From NCBI RefSeq assembly GCF_018449695.1, contig NZ_JAAVUY010000004.1, positions 62,001-126,000 on the forward strand: a DNA stretch of 64,000 nucleotides, written 5' to 3'. This stretch comes from Bradyrhizobium sp. dw_411 (GTDB lineage Bacteria > Pseudomonadota > Alphaproteobacteria > Rhizobiales > Xanthobacteraceae). A model generated the notes under the pieces. It was not told the DNA's origin. It did not search any database and was given only the letters and a program-made list of their open reading frames with translations. Shown one piece after another: positions 53,173 through 63,280 of this stretch (within the stretch, counting starts at the first letter, position 1; each line of letters starts with the position of its first letter). The position numbers were made by a program, and so were the translations under genes.

Positions 53173-56100
53173 TTATTCGGCTGGCACATGTGCCAGCGGC
53201 GCATCGCCGCTGGTAGCCGTTGTTTTATGATTCCGTTCCCGGAAGCCTTCGATGACCGCGTAGAAAACGGGTACGAAAAGCAGCGTGAGGATCGTCGCGG
53301 CGAGCATGCCGCCAAACACGGTAGTGCCGATCGATTGCCGGCTCGCCGCGCCCGCGCCGTTCGCCACCATCAGCGGGATCACGCCCAGGATGAACGCGAA
53401 CGCCGTCATCAGGATCGGCCGCAGCCGCAGTCGCGCGGCTTCCATCGCGGCTTCGACGATGCTGAGGCCTTCCTGGCGCCGCCGCTTGGCGAATTCGACG
53501 ATCAGAATGGCGTTCTTCGCTGACAATCCGATCAGCATCACCAAGCCGATCTGCGAATAGACGTCGGTCTGCAGACCGCGAACGAACAGTGCCAGGAACG
53601 CTCCGAACAGCGCCAGCGGCACCGCAAACAGCACCATGAACGGCATGCTCCAGCTTTCGTATTGCGCCGCCAAGATCAGGAAGACGAAAACGATAGCCAG
53701 CGTGAACACCACCATGGCGATCGATCCGGCCTTCAACTCCTGATAGGTGATCCCCGTCCATTCGAAGGCGAAATCGCGTGGCAGCGCCACCGCCGCCGCC
53801 CGTTCCATCGCAACCACCGCCTGTCCGGAGCTATAGCCCGGCGCGGCGCCGCCATTGATCAGCGCAGACGCGTAATTGTTGTAGTGCGGCACCGTCTCCG
53901 GGCCGACGATCGGCTTGAGAAGCCCGAGCGTGCTTAGCGGCACCATGCCGCCGCTGGCGTTGCGCACATAGAGTCGTGAAAGGTCGGTCGCCGATGCGCG
54001 GGATGCCGTGTCGGCCTGAAGTGTAACACGAAAAGTTCGCCCGAACAGATTGAAGTCATTCACGTAGAGGGAGCCAAGATAGATCTGCAGCGTGTTGAAC
54101 ACGTCGGGCACGCTGAGCCCGAGCAGCTTGGCCTTAGTGCGATCGAGATCGTATTTGAACTGCGGGGTCGACGTCGAAAACGACGAAAACAGCTGCATCG
54201 GGTTCAGCTCGGGCTGCTTGCGCGCTTCGGCGATCAGGGCCTGTGTCGCCTCATTCAGTGCGAAGCTGCCGCGGCCGGTCAGATCCTCGACCTGAAACTC
54301 GAAACCGCCCGTAGTGCCAAGACCGGGAATCGACGGCGGGTCGAAACTCAGGACAAAGGCTTCGGGTATCGCGAGCAGTTTATGGCGAACGTCTGCGACA
54401 ATGCGCGAGGCGTTCTGTTCGGGCGGCCGCTCGTCCCAAGGTTTGAGGATGCCGAATTCGACCGCGGAGTTCGACTGCGCGGCATTGGTCAGGAAGTTGA
54501 GCCCGCTGATCGAGCCGACGATGTCGACGCCCGGCGTGGCCTCCAGGATGCCCCTCACCTTTTCGGCGACCGCATCGGTGCGCTCAAGGGCGGCGCCGTC
54601 GGGAAGCTGAATCACGACAAAGAAATAGCCCTGATCCTCGACCGGGAGAAAGCTCGACGGAATGCGCTGCGACAGCCAATAGGTCGCGCCGAGCACGGCC
54701 AGAAACAACACTAAAACCGCCCACCTCGCCCTGATCAGCAGCCGCACAAAATTGGCGTAGCCATGCGAGAGCCGCTCGAAACCCGCATTGAACCACCGGA
54801 ACGGCGCGAAATTGCTCGCCGGACGGTGCCGAAGGAAGGCCGCGCTCAAGGCCGGACTTAGCGTCAGCGAATTGAATGCCGAAATTCCGACCGAGATGGC
54901 GACGGTCAGTGCGAACTGATTATAGAGGCGCCCAGTGACGCCGGGAATGAAGGCGACCGGCACGAAAACGGCCATCAGCACCGCGGTCGTTGCAATAATA
55001 GGACCGGTCACCTCCGCCATCGCGGCCTGGGCGGCGCGAAGCGGCGGCAGACCGTTCTCAAGCTGGCGCTCGACGTTTTCGACCACGACGATGGCATCGT
55101 CGACGACCAGCCCGATCGCCAGCACCATGCCAAGCAGACTAAGCATGTTCAGCGAGAAACCCATGACCTGCATCACCGCCAAAGTCGCGATCAGCGACAC
55201 AGGGATGGCGATGGTCGGAATCAGCGTGGTGCGCCAGTTCTGCAGGAAGATAAAGACGACCAGCACGACCAGGCACAGTGCCTGGGTCAGGGTGATGATC
55301 ACGTCGCGTTTGGCCGCCGAGACGAAGCGTGTCGTATCGTAATGCAAGGCATATTCGATGCCCTTGGGGAAGCGCTTGGAGAGCTCCTCCATTTTGTCCT
55401 TCACATGCTGCTGAAGGTCGAGCGCATTCGAACCCGGCATCTGGAACACGGCGAGCACCACGGTCGGATCCTTGCCGAACACCGCCGTGGAGGAATATTG
55501 CAAAGCGCCAAGCTCGATACGCGCGATGTCCCGCATGCGGACGATCGCGCCGCTGGCCGGATCGGAACGCACCACGATGTCGCCGAATTCCTCGGGATCG
55601 CTGAGCCGCCCGGTCGCGTTCACCTGCATTTCAAATGGCGTGCCGGCCGGCGCCGGCGATTGCCCGATCTTTCCCGCGGCGACCTGAACGTTCTGTTCGG
55701 AGACCGCCTGCTGCACGTCCACCGCGGTCAGCCCTAGCTTGGCGAGCTTGTCAGGATCGAGCCAGATTCGCATCGAATAGCGCCGCTCGCCGAAGATCTG
55801 GACGTCGCCCACACCCGGCACGCGCTTCAGGGGATCGACCACCTGGAGATAGGCGTAGTTGCTCAACGCTACGGGGTCGACGGAACGGTCCGGCGACACC
55901 AGATTCACGATCAGGACGAAGTTCGGATTCTGTTTCTTGATGATGACGCCGGCCTGATTGACGATCGGCGGCAGCGAGGCCGCAGCCTGCGCCACGCGGT
56001 TCTGCACATCGACCGCGGCGATGCTCAGGGGGTAGCCGACGTCGAAGGTCACCGTGATGGTCGAGGAGCCGTCGTTCGAGCTCGAGGATGACATATAGGT

Positions 56101-56325
56101 CATCCCCTGCACGCCGTTGATCTGCTGCTCCAGCGGCGTGGTGACGGTATCGGCCACGACCTGGGCGCTTGCCCCGGGATACACCGCACTGACGACGACC
56201 TGCGGCGGCGTGATATCCGGAAATTGCGAGACCGGCAGCAGGAAGTAACAAATGGCGCCGGCCAGCACCATGATGACGGCAATCGACGACGCGAAGATCG
56301 GCCGGTGAATGAAGAAGCTGACCAT
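53173..56325 (-). CDS. RND multidrug efflux permease (HAE1, MexB/AcrB-like)
   Basis: 1050 residues, the normal HAE1 length. It begins MVSFFIHRPIFASSIAVIMV; the proton-relay region has GMVLAIGLVVDDAIVVVENVER, with the paired aspartates, and the C-terminal membrane half has GLSAKNAILIVEFAK. It exports drugs or aromatic compounds from the periplasm using proton flux. ATG 56325 matches the usual family start; an in-frame ATG at 56370 is possible. Here the pump gene precedes the adaptor gene, the reverse of most mexAB-type operons. Confidence 0.95.
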   Translation of the reverse strand: MVSFFIHRPIFASSIAVIMVLAGAICYFLLPVSQFPDITPPQVVVSAVYPGASAQVVADTVTTPLEQQINGVQGMTYMSSSSSNDGSSTITVTFDVGYPLSIAAVDVQNRVAQAAASLPPIVNQAGVIIKKQNPNFVLIVNLVSPDRSVDPVALSNYAYLQVVDPLKRVPGVGDVQIFGERRYSMRIWLDPDKLAKLGLTAVDVQQAVSEQNVQVAAGKIGQSPAPAGTPFEMQVNATGRLSDPEEFGDIVVRSDPASGAIVRMRDIARIELGALQYSSTAVFGKDPTVVLAVFQMPGSNALDLQQHVKDKMEELSKRFPKGIEYALHYDTTRFVSAAKRDVIITLTQALCLVVLVVFIFLQNWRTTLIPTIAIPVSLIATLAVMQVMGFSLNMLSLLGMVLAIGLVVDDAIVVVENVERQLENGLPPLRAAQAAMAEVTGPIIATTAVLMAVFVPVAFIPGVTGRLYNQFALTVAISVGISAFNSLTLSPALSAAFLRHRPASNFAPFRWFNAGFERLSHGYANFVRLLIRARWAVLVLFLAVLGATYWLSQRIPSSFLPVEDQGYFFVVIQLPDGAALERTDAVAEKVRGILEATPGVDIVGSISGLNFLTNAAQSNSAVEFGILKPWDERPPEQNASRIVADVRHKLLAIPEAFVLSFDPPSIPGLGTTGGFEFQVEDLTGRGSFALNEATQALIAEARKQPELNPMQLFSSFSTSTPQFKYDLDRTKAKLLGLSVPDVFNTLQIYLGSLYVNDFNLFGRTFRVTLQADTASRASATDLSRLYVRNASGGMVPLSTLGLLKPIVGPETVPHYNNYASALINGGAAPGYSSGQAVVAMERAAAVALPRDFAFEWTGITYQELKAGSIAMVVFTLAIVFVFLILAAQYESWSMPFMVLFAVPLALFGAFLALFVRGLQTDVYSQIGLVMLIGLSAKNAILIVEFAKRRRQEGLSIVEAAMEAARLRLRPILMTAFAFILGVIPLMVANGAGAASRQSIGTTVFGGMLAATILTLLFVPVFYAVIEGFRERNHKTTATSGDAPLAHVPAE

Positions 56326-56401
56326 GGTAGCAGACCGATCTTGATCGTGAATGTGACGGGATTGTTCCATCACCCGGCCTAAACGGAGGATGGTTCCGAT
56401 T

Positions 56402-56430
56402 ATTATACGGAGGGAGTCTCCGTTTATCAA
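56402..56430 (-). promoter_or_regulatory. Promoter of the RND operon with operator in its spacer
   Basis: On the minus strand TTGATA (56430-56425) and TATAAT (56407-56402) are separated by exactly 17 bases, a near-consensus housekeeping promoter. The spacer contains a perfect inverted repeat with arms ACGGAG (56407-56412) and CTCCGT (56418-56423). A repressor bound there would block polymerase. The leader to ATG 56325 would be about 70 bases. Confidence 0.65.
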
Positions 56431-56482
56431 GGCCGGGAGACCGCATCAATGCGGGAACCGATCTTGACCCTGAATGTCGAGC

Positions 56483-56527
56483 GATGTTACTGTTCGGTAA
56501 CATCGACCTTACCGATCGGTAACATCG
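56483..56527. promoter_or_regulatory. Cluster of palindromes upstream of tetR, candidate TetR operators
   Basis: GATGTTAC (56483-56490) and GTAACATC (56497-56504) form an inverted repeat with a six-base spacer. TTACCGATCGGTAA (56509-56522) is a perfect 14-bp palindrome. TCGGTAACATCG occurs as a direct repeat at 56494-56505 and 56516-56527, 22 bp apart, about two helical turns. The arrangement fits cooperative binding of two TetR dimers controlling tetR itself. Confidence 0.6.
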
Positions 56528-56571
56528 CGGTCAAGCGGGGCGCACGGTATCGTCCACCGGAGGAAGCAAGT

Positions 56572-57195
56572 GTGCCCGACGAAGTTGCTTTGATCGCGCC
56601 TCCCCGCGCGCGCATCCTCGCCGCGGCTCGCGATCTCTTCCATCGCCACGGACTTCGCGGTGTCGGTGTCGATGCGATCGCCGAGGCTGCCGGCACCAAC
56701 AAGATGACGCTCTACCGGCATTTCGAATCAAAGGACGAGCTTATCGTCGCTTATCTTCGCGGTGTCGTATCCGAAGCCGACGACATCTGGCGGGACATCG
56801 AACGAGAGAATCCCGACGATGCCCAGGCGCAATTGAGGTCCTGGCTCAAGCGGGCAGAGGAATGCATCTCGGTTGATGGCCGTGGCTGTGATCTCGCCAA
56901 CGCCGCGGTCGAATTGACGGAGGCCGGGCATCCGGCCCGGCGCGTCATCGAGGAAATGAAGACCGACCAGCGCGACCGGCTGGCCAGGCTATGCCGCAGG
57001 GCCGGCATTGCCAAATCCGAAGTGCTCGCCGATACCCTCACGCTGCTTCTCGAAGGCGCACGCGTCAGCCGGCAGTCGGCAGGCTGCAACGGTCCCAGCT
57101 CCAAATTCATCTCGACGGCGCAGACCGTCATCGATACGTTTAAAACAAAACCGAAGGCGACCGACAAGAAGTCGGCGCATAAGCGCGCCAGTTAA
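56572..57195 (+). CDS. TetR-family transcriptional regulator
   Basis: 207 residues. The N-terminal helix-turn-helix is ILAAARDLFHRHGLRGVGVDAI followed by AEAAGTNKMTLYRHFESKDEL. The C-terminal ligand domain contains GRGCDLANAAVEL, seen in AcrR-like regulators of efflux. The GTG at 56572 is preferred, with GGAGGAAG upstream; longer starts would cover the operator cluster. It is divergent from the RND operon and probably represses it. Confidence 0.9.
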   Translation: MPDEVALIAPPRARILAAARDLFHRHGLRGVGVDAIAEAAGTNKMTLYRHFESKDELIVAYLRGVVSEADDIWRDIERENPDDAQAQLRSWLKRAEECISVDGRGCDLANAAVELTEAGHPARRVIEEMKTDQRDRLARLCRRAGIAKSEVLADTLTLLLEGARVSRQSAGCNGPSSKFISTAQTVIDTFKTKPKATDKKSAHKRAS

Positions 57196-57251
57196 GCTCG
57201 GACAAAATAAAAATGGCGCCAACGCGCCGCGACTCTGGGAAGGAACACCGC

Positions 57252-58286
57252 ATGCGTGCAATGCTTATCGCCGCCGGCCTTTGCTCAATGGCGGCCTCGG
57301 CCGCAGCGCAGACCCCTCCTCGCCCCGACCCCGGCCCTCTCACTATCGCCAGCCAAGGCAGCTTTTTCATCGGCGGCCGCGAGGTGAAGTCCGATACGCT
57401 GTCGACGCTGCCGGCCTACGCTTCGTCCGGCACCATCACCGTCGACCAGATGTATGTGCGCTATCAGGTCCCGGTCGGCACATCAGCGGTTCCCATCACC
57501 CTGATCCATGGCTGCTGCCTGACCGGCAAAACCTGGGAAACCACCCCGGACGGCCGCATGGGCTGGGACGAATATTTCGTCCGCCATAGCCATCCGACTT
57601 ACGTGATCGATCAAGTCTGGCGTGGCCGCTCGGCTGCCGATCCCTCCGCCATCAACGCGGTTCGCAACGGCAAGGCCGCGGTGGATCAGCTACCGACCGT
57701 ATTTTCCGCCGGCCACGAGGGCGCCTGGGCGATCTTCCGGTTCGGCAAGGAATATCCGCAGACCATGCCCGGCATGCGCTTTCCTCTCGCTGCCCAGGCC
57801 GAGTTCTGGAAGCAGATGGTCCCCGACAGCCTGAACAGCCTCCCCACGCCCAATCCGACCGTCCCGGCGCTTTCGGAACTGGCGCAGAAAATCGGCGGTA
57901 CGGTGCTGATGAGCCATTCGCAATCGGGCATCTATCCGTTTCAAACCGCGGTACTCAGCCGGAAGGGCATCGCCGGGATCGTCTCGATCGAACCCGGCGC
58001 ATGTCCTTTGCCCACCGACGACATGGCGCCCTATGCCGGCCTGCCGATACTGGTGCTGTTCGGTGATTATGTGGATGAGTTTCCGCGCTGGGCTCCGCGT
58101 CTGAAGAACTGCCGCGCCTTCATCGCCGCCGCCAATGCGGCGGGCGGCAAGGCGGAGTTGCTGGTGCTGCCCGACATCGGCATCAAGGGCAATTCGCACA
58201 TGCTGATGCAGGACGACAACAGCCTCGATATCGCGGACATCTTGCTGGATTGGATCGGCAAGCACGTGGCGGCTTCGGTGCGCTGA
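57252..58286 (+). CDS. Secreted alpha/beta hydrolase (esterase-like)
   Basis: 344 residues with a signal peptide (MRAMLIAAGLCSMAASAAAQ). The oxyanion region is LIHGCCLTGKTWE and the nucleophile elbow is VLMSHSQSGIYPF, where the usual G-x-S-x-G has Ser in place of the first Gly. The catalytic acid is probably in VLFGDYVDEFP and the His in KGNSHMLMQD. It would act in the periplasm. ATG 57252 begins the signal peptide. The substrate is unknown. Confidence 0.82.
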   Translation: MRAMLIAAGLCSMAASAAAQTPPRPDPGPLTIASQGSFFIGGREVKSDTLSTLPAYASSGTITVDQMYVRYQVPVGTSAVPITLIHGCCLTGKTWETTPDGRMGWDEYFVRHSHPTYVIDQVWRGRSAADPSAINAVRNGKAAVDQLPTVFSAGHEGAWAIFRFGKEYPQTMPGMRFPLAAQAEFWKQMVPDSLNSLPTPNPTVPALSELAQKIGGTVLMSHSQSGIYPFQTAVLSRKGIAGIVSIEPGACPLPTDDMAPYAGLPILVLFGDYVDEFPRWAPRLKNCRAFIAAANAAGGKAELLVLPDIGIKGNSHMLMQDDNSLDIADILLDWIGKHVAASVR

Positions 58287-58298
58287 TCCTGCTGCGTT

Positions 58299-59111
58299 TT
58301 AACGCCCGGTGAAGCGTGGCTTGCGCCGGCCCAGGAAGGCGGCAACGCCCTCCCCGTGATCCTCTGTCATGCTTGCCAGCGCGAATTGATCGACATCCAT
58401 GTGGCTGGCAAGGTCATCCAGTGCGTAGGCCAGACGGTTGACGGTCAGCTTGGTCATCGCGACCGACAACGGTGGCTGCGCCGCGACTTTTGCCGCCATG
58501 ATCATCGCGGCATCGAAGGCGGTGCCGGGATCAACCACTTCCTCCACCAGACGCCATTCATGAGCCTCGGCGGCGCTGATGCGCTGATCGGCGAGGATCA
58601 CCGCCTGCTTGGTTCGCGCCGGTCCTATCAGATGCAACATGCGCGGAATGCTCTGCCAGCTCATGTTCATGCCGAGCCCGATTTCGGGCACCCGCATGTG
58701 GGCATCACGGCTCATGACGCGAAAATCCAGCGCGACGGCCAAGGCAACACCGCCGCCGATGCAAAACCCTTCGATGGCGCCGATAGTGATCTGCTCCATC
58801 TCCTGCCAGGCGCGCGACAGCCGCGGTCCGAGTTTCAGGTGCCGGCGCAATGAACCGATATCCATGGTTTTGCGCGATTGGCCCTCCGCGTCTTTCAGGT
58901 CGAATCCGGCACTGAACGCCTTAGCGCTGCCGGTCAACACCACAACGGACGTGTCGCCGTCGTCCTCAAAGCTGCGCGCTGCATCGGTCAATTGACGCAG
59001 TGCTTCCGGCGACAGCGCGTTGATACCGTCGCCGCGGTCAAAGCGAACCACGGCGATGCGGCCTTCCGGACCGAGTCCCTTTTCGATCGATACAAAATCG
59101 GTCACCGACAC
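58299..59111 (-). CDS. Enoyl-CoA hydratase/isomerase family protein
   Basis: 270 residues of crotonase fold: ALSPEALRQL and SAKAFSAGFDLKD form the first oxyanion segment, IEGFCIGGGVALAVALDFRV the second. DAHMRVPEIGLGMN carries the glutamate position of hydratases. It hydrates or isomerises an enoyl-CoA or related thioester. The start is GTG 59111. It is not obviously linked to its neighbours. Confidence 0.88.
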   Translation of the reverse strand: MSVTDFVSIEKGLGPEGRIAVVRFDRGDGINALSPEALRQLTDAARSFEDDGDTSVVVLTGSAKAFSAGFDLKDAEGQSRKTMDIGSLRRHLKLGPRLSRAWQEMEQITIGAIEGFCIGGGVALAVALDFRVMSRDAHMRVPEIGLGMNMSWQSIPRMLHLIGPARTKQAVILADQRISAAEAHEWRLVEEVVDPGTAFDAAMIMAAKVAAQPPLSVAMTKLTVNRLAYALDDLASHMDVDQFALASMTEDHGEGVAAFLGRRKPRFTGR

Positions 59112-59141
59112 CCTCCCCTTGCCGCTTGCTTCGCCTGCCTG

Positions 59142-59864
59142 TCAGCGTAGCTGAGACGTCAATGCATTGCGCACAGCCTGGGCGACGGCAACGGCATTTG
59201 GCGTATCCGAATGGACACAGATTGAATCGGCGCGCACCGCAACGTCCACTCCATTGATGCTCTTGGTTTTGCCCTCGGCCATCGCGCGCAGGCAGCGCGC
59301 CGCAGCCTCTGCGGGATCGACGGCCTGATGTTCACGCGTCACAATCAGGCTGCCGTCATCATTATATTCGAGATCCGCATAATACTCCGCGACGAAGGCA
59401 TGGCCCCGTGCCGGATAAACGGTCTCGTGTTGCGTGCCGATCATGCCCATCAAGGGCACCTTGAAAATATCCGCGGCATCGCAGATGGCATGCGCCATGG
59501 CTTCATTCCGCGCCGCCATGCCGTAGAGCGAACCATGGGGTTTGATGTGGTTGAGCGGCATGCCCTCGGCTTCAAGGAAGCCCTTTAGCGCACCCACCTG
59601 ATAGATGATGCAGTTGGCCAGTTCGTCGCGCGCCATCTTCATTTCGCGGCGGCCGAATCCCTGCAGATCGGGGAGCGACGGGTGCGCGCCGACCTTGACG
59701 CGATGCTGCTTGGCCAGTTGGACCGTCCTGCGCATGTGGTTGAAATCGGAGGCATGGAATCCGCAGGCGACATTGGCGACGGAAATAAGCGGCATCAGCC
59801 CCTCGTCGTCGCCGATCCGATAGAGGCCGAATGCCTCGCCCATATCACAATTGATTGTTGTCAC
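59142..59864 (-). CDS. pxpA: 5-oxoprolinase subunit A (LamB/YcsF family)
   Basis: 240 residues. Family hallmarks are [12 protein letters not shown] at the start, [30 protein letters not shown] and [10 protein letters not shown]. With PxpB and PxpC it cleaves 5-oxoproline to glutamate, but those genes are not adjacent, so the copy may serve a different hydrolytic role. The GTG at 59864 gives the standard N-terminus. It is divergent from the nitrile hydratase operon. Confidence 0.88.
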   Translation of the reverse strand: MTTINCDMGEAFGLYRIGDDEGLMPLISVANVACGFHASDFNHMRRTVQLAKQHRVKVGAHPSLPDLQGFGRREMKMARDELANCIIYQVGALKGFLEAEGMPLNHIKPHGSLYGMAARNEAMAHAICDAADIFKVPLMGMIGTQHETVYPARGHAFVAEYYADLEYNDDGSLIVTREHQAVDPAEAAARCLRAMAEGKTKSINGVDVAVRADSICVHSDTPNAVAVAQAVRNALTSQLR

Positions 59865-59944
59865 CGCGCTGCTCCGGGTCCTGGCCTCAAGGCCGCAGGC
59901 TAGCACTCTCGACAGGAACCGAACATTGCGTTTATCTTTGCGGC

Positions 59945-60577
59945 ATGACCGGCCATGACCACGACCATCATCACGATCACGACCATTCGGAACTGTCCGA
60001 AACCGAATTGCGGGTCCGTGCGCTCGAAACCATCCTGACCGAAAAAGGCTATGTCGATCCGGCCGCGCTCGACGCCATCATTCAGGCCTATGAAACGAAA
60101 ATCGGTCCCCATAATGGTGCGCAGGTGGTTGCCAAGGCCTGGTCCGATCCTGCGTTCAAAGCGGCCCTGCTGGCGGATGCCAGCAAGGCCGTCAGCACGC
60201 TCGGACACGTCAGCCGGGTTGGCGACCATCTTGTCGCGGTCGAGAACACCCCGCAGCGCCACAACATGGTGGTGTGCACATTGTGCTCCTGCTACCCTTG
60301 GGAAATGCTGGGATTGCCGCCGGTTTGGTACAAGGCCGCGCCGTATCGTTCTCGCGCCGTCAAGGATCCGCGTGGCGTGCTTGCCGATTTCGGCGTCAGC
60401 CTGCCGAAAGAAACCGAAATTCGGGTATGGGACTCCACCGCCGAAACCCGCTTCCTGGTGCTGCCGATGCGCCCCGCGGGCACCGACGGCTGGAGCGAGC
60501 AGCAGCTTGCTGACCTCGTGACGCGGGATTCGATGATCGGGACCGGATTCCCCAAAACGCCGGGCGCGCCATCGTGA
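59945..60577 (+). CDS. nthA: Nitrile hydratase alpha subunit, cobalt type, with His-rich N-terminus
   Basis: 210 residues. The metal claw is C111-T-L-C114-S-C116 in [11 protein letters not shown]; Thr after the first Cys is the cobalt-type form (iron enzymes have Ser). Claw cysteines 114 and 116 become sulfinic and sulfenic acids in active enzymes. The N-terminus [12 protein letters not shown] is very rich in His and Asp and could bind metal. The enzyme hydrates nitriles to amides. ATG 59945 was chosen, and the gene overlaps nthB by four bases. Confidence 0.93.
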   Translation: MTGHDHDHHHDHDHSELSETELRVRALETILTEKGYVDPAALDAIIQAYETKIGPHNGAQVVAKAWSDPAFKAALLADASKAVSTLGHVSRVGDHLVAVENTPQRHNMVVCTLCSCYPWEMLGLPPVWYKAAPYRSRAVKDPRGVLADFGVSLPKETEIRVWDSTAETRFLVLPMRPAGTDGWSEQQLADLVTRDSMIGTGFPKTPGAPS

Positions 60578-61233
60578 ACGGCGTGCACGACATGGGCGGG
60601 ATGGACGGTTTCGGCAAGGTCGAGCCGGAAGCCAACGAGCCGATGTTCCATACGGAATGGGAAGCTCGCGTGCTGGCAATGGTGCGCGCAATGGGCGCCG
60701 CCGGCGCCTTCAACATCGATACGTCGCGCTTCTATCGGGAGACGTTGCCGCCTCCGGTTTATCTCAGCAGTTCCTATTACAAGAAATGGTTCCTCGGGCT
60801 CGAAGACCTGCTCATCGACAAGGGGTACATCGCCGCCAGGGATGTCGCCGCGGGCCACGCGGTTGAACCGGCAAAGCCGCTCAAGCACGGCAAGTTCACC
60901 CTTGATGACATCGAGCGCATCATGGTGCGCGGCCGATTTGGGCGCGCTGCGCCGGCGCCCGCGAAGTTCAAGGCAGGTGATCGCGTGCGCGCCAGGAATA
61001 TTCACCCGGCGACGCATACCAGGCTGCCACGCTATGTACGCGGCCATGTCGGCGTGGTTGAGCGCGACCACGGCTGCCATGTTTTTCCGGATTCGGCTGC
61101 GATGGAAGCCGGCGAAAATCCGCAATGGCTGTACACCGTCGTGTTCGACGGCGCCGAGCTGTGGGGGCCGGACGCCGATCCTACGGTGAAGATATCCATC
61201 GAGGCGTTCGAGCCGTATCTGGAGACGGCGTGA
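60574..61233 (+). CDS. nthB: Nitrile hydratase beta subunit
   Basis: 219 residues. The [15 protein letters not shown] start, [12 protein letters not shown] and the C-terminal SH3-like part with [23 protein letters not shown] are standard for the subunit. The arginines contacting the modified cysteines lie in the C-terminal barrel. GTG 60574 overlaps the alpha stop by four bases. The beta subunit completes the active site. Confidence 0.93.
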   Translation: MNGVHDMGGMDGFGKVEPEANEPMFHTEWEARVLAMVRAMGAAGAFNIDTSRFYRETLPPPVYLSSSYYKKWFLGLEDLLIDKGYIAARDVAAGHAVEPAKPLKHGKFTLDDIERIMVRGRFGRAAPAPAKFKAGDRVRARNIHPATHTRLPRYVRGHVGVVERDHGCHVFPDSAAMEAGENPQWLYTVVFDGAELWGPDADPTVKISIEAFEPYLETA

Positions 61234-61610
61234 TGGAAGCCGCCGCGGCTAACGCGACCAAGGCCGTCCCGAGCATCCCCCGCGATACCGATGGACCGGT
61301 GTTCCGCGAACCCTGGGAAGCGCATGCCTTTGCAATGGCGCTGGCACTGCATGGGCGCGGCCTGTTCACCTGGAACGAATGGGCGGCCGCGCTCGCCGAT
61401 GAAATCAAACGCGCGCAAGCCGCCGGCGATCCGGATACGGGCGAGACCTATTACCGGCATTGGCTCGCGACGCTGGAGGGACTGATCGCCGCCAAGGGCG
61501 TCGCCTCTCCCGAAACCCAGCATCGCTACCGCGATGCCTGGGACCACGCCGCCGACCGCACCCCGCATGGTTTGCCGATCGAATTGAGGCCGGAGGATTT
61601 TGCGGGCTAA
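61233..61610 (+). CDS. Nitrile hydratase accessory/activator protein (beta-like, P14K-type)
   Basis: 125 residues with similarity to the N-terminal half of nitrile hydratase beta subunits: [34 protein letters not shown] and [17 protein letters not shown]. Such small proteins load cobalt into the alpha subunit by subunit swapping. ATG 61233 shares one base with the beta stop (TGATG). The His-rich tail seen on alpha is absent here. The 3' end overlaps the convergent queC end by four bases. Confidence 0.88.
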   Translation: MEAAAANATKAVPSIPRDTDGPVFREPWEAHAFAMALALHGRGLFTWNEWAAALADEIKRAQAAGDPDTGETYYRHWLATLEGLIAAKGVASPETQHRYRDAWDHAADRTPHGLPIELRPEDFAG

Positions 61611-62323
61611 CCGCTACGCTCCACATATTGCCGCCATCCATTGGCGCGTAACGCGCAGGCCGGGCATTCACCGCAACCGTAGCCCCATTCATGCTGCTCG
61701 CCGCGATCCCCAAGATAGCAGGTGTGGGAATATTCCCTGATCAGATCGACCAGCCCGGCCCCACCAAGGTCATGCGCCAGTTGCCATGTATTTGCCTTGT
61801 CCAGCCACATCAGCGGCGTGTGCAATTCGAAGGTCCGATCCATCCCGAGATTGAGCGCGGTCTGCAGCGCCCGGATGGTGTCGTCACGGCAATCCGGATA
61901 GCCGGAATAATCGGTCTCGCACATGCCACCGATGATGTGCCGGATGCCGCGCCGATAGGCCAACGCCGCCGCAAAGGTGAGAAACAGCAGATTGCGACCG
62001 GGCACGAAGGTATTGGGCAGACCGTCTTCCTGCATCGCAATCGCGACATCGCGCGTCAGCGCCGTGTCCGAGATCGTGGCGAGCGTGGCAATCTCAAGGG
62101 TGTGGCTATCACCGAGCTTGCCGGCCCAGTCCGCGCGTAACGATTTCATCCCATCAAGCAGACGTTCGCGGCACGCAAGTTCGATAAGGTGACGCTGCCC
62201 GTAGTCAAAACCGAGCATTTCGACGCGTTCAAAGCGCTCCAGCGCCCATGCGAGGCAGGTAGCTGAATCCTGCCCGCCGGAAAACAATACCAATGCTGTT
62301 TCGGTTGGGAACCGGTCACTCAT
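61607..62323 (-). CDS. queC: 7-cyano-7-deazaguanine synthase
   Basis: 238 residues. The ATP-pyrophosphatase loop is [13 protein letters not shown], and the zinc site is in [10 protein letters not shown] and YGCGECPAC. It makes preQ0 from carboxydeazaguanine in queuosine synthesis. ATG 62323 (MSDRFPTE) was chosen over a longer frame lacking similarity. No other queuosine genes are in the window. Confidence 0.93.
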   Translation of the reverse strand: MSDRFPTETALVLFSGGQDSATCLAWALERFERVEMLGFDYGQRHLIELACRERLLDGMKSLRADWAGKLGDSHTLEIATLATISDTALTRDVAIAMQEDGLPNTFVPGRNLLFLTFAAALAYRRGIRHIIGGMCETDYSGYPDCRDDTIRALQTALNLGMDRTFELHTPLMWLDKANTWQLAHDLGGAGLVDLIREYSHTCYLGDRGEQHEWGYGCGECPACALRANGWRQYVERSG

Positions 62324-62455
62324 GGCGGCTGCGATAGCACCCAACGTCCCCCTCGCCAACCGGTGGAAATAGCCTTTGATCGGGCTCGTTTCGCTGGGAC
62401 GCAGCCGCATCTTGCGGCATACAGGCCTGACACGCTTTACAGGTCTCGGTGCACC

Positions 62456-63280
62456 ATGACGGATTCTTCCCGCGATATTTCACGCCTGCTTGATATCATG
62501 GCGCAACTGCGAACCCCGGGCAGCGGCTGCCCCTGGGACCTCGAACAGAATTTCGCAACCATCGCGCCCTACACCATCGAGGAGGCCTATGAGGTCGTCG
62601 ACGCCATCACGCGCGGCGATCTCGACGACCTGCGAGACGAACTCGGCGACCTCCTGCTGCAGGTGGTGTTTCACTCCCGCATGGCGGAAGAACAGAACGC
62701 ATTCGCATTCGGTGACGTGGTCGATGCGATCTGCCGCAAAATGATCCGCCGGCATCCGCATGTTTTCGCTGACAAGGACGGACGATTGACGCCGTCCCAC
62801 GTCAAAGATGTGTGGGAGCGCATCAAGACCGAGGAGAAGGCCGAACGTGCGGCACGCCGACCTCTGGAAGAGCCGACGGAAAACTCCCTGCTATCGGGCG
62901 TCAAGGCAGGACAGCCGGCCTTGACCCGCGCGATGGAATTACAGCGCAAGGCTTCAACGGTCGGTTTCGACTGGAACGATTCGCGCGCAGTGCTGCACAA
63001 AATTCGCGAAGAAGCCGACGAGATCGAAGCTGCCCTCGACCGCGGCGACGCCGGTGAACTGGCTGACGAGACCGGCGATCTGATGTTCGCCGTGGTCAAC
63101 CTGGCGCGCCACGCCGGTGCCGATCCGGAATCCGCGCTACGCGGCACCAACGCCAAGTTCGAGCGACGTTTTGGCTACATCGAGCGAACGCTGGCGCAAC
63201 AAGGACGTTCGCTCGAGAGTGCTTCGCTCGCCGAGATGGATGCGTTGTGGAACGAGGCGAAGCAACACGAGGCACTTTGA
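62456..63280 (+). CDS. mazG: Nucleoside triphosphate pyrophosphohydrolase
   Basis: 274 residues with two MazG domains. The first has [21 protein letters not shown] and [18 protein letters not shown]; the second has [14 protein letters not shown] and [16 protein letters not shown]. The E-x2-E-x12-E-x2-D metal motif is visible in the first. It hydrolyses NTPs to NMP and pyrophosphate. ATG 62456 (MTDSSRDI) is the conserved start. Confidence 0.93.
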   Translation: MTDSSRDISRLLDIMAQLRTPGSGCPWDLEQNFATIAPYTIEEAYEVVDAITRGDLDDLRDELGDLLLQVVFHSRMAEEQNAFAFGDVVDAICRKMIRRHPHVFADKDGRLTPSHVKDVWERIKTEEKAERAARRPLEEPTENSLLSGVKAGQPALTRAMELQRKASTVGFDWNDSRAVLHKIREEADEIEAALDRGDAGELADETGDLMFAVVNLARHAGADPESALRGTNAKFERRFGYIERTLAQQGRSLESASLAEMDALWNEAKQHEAL

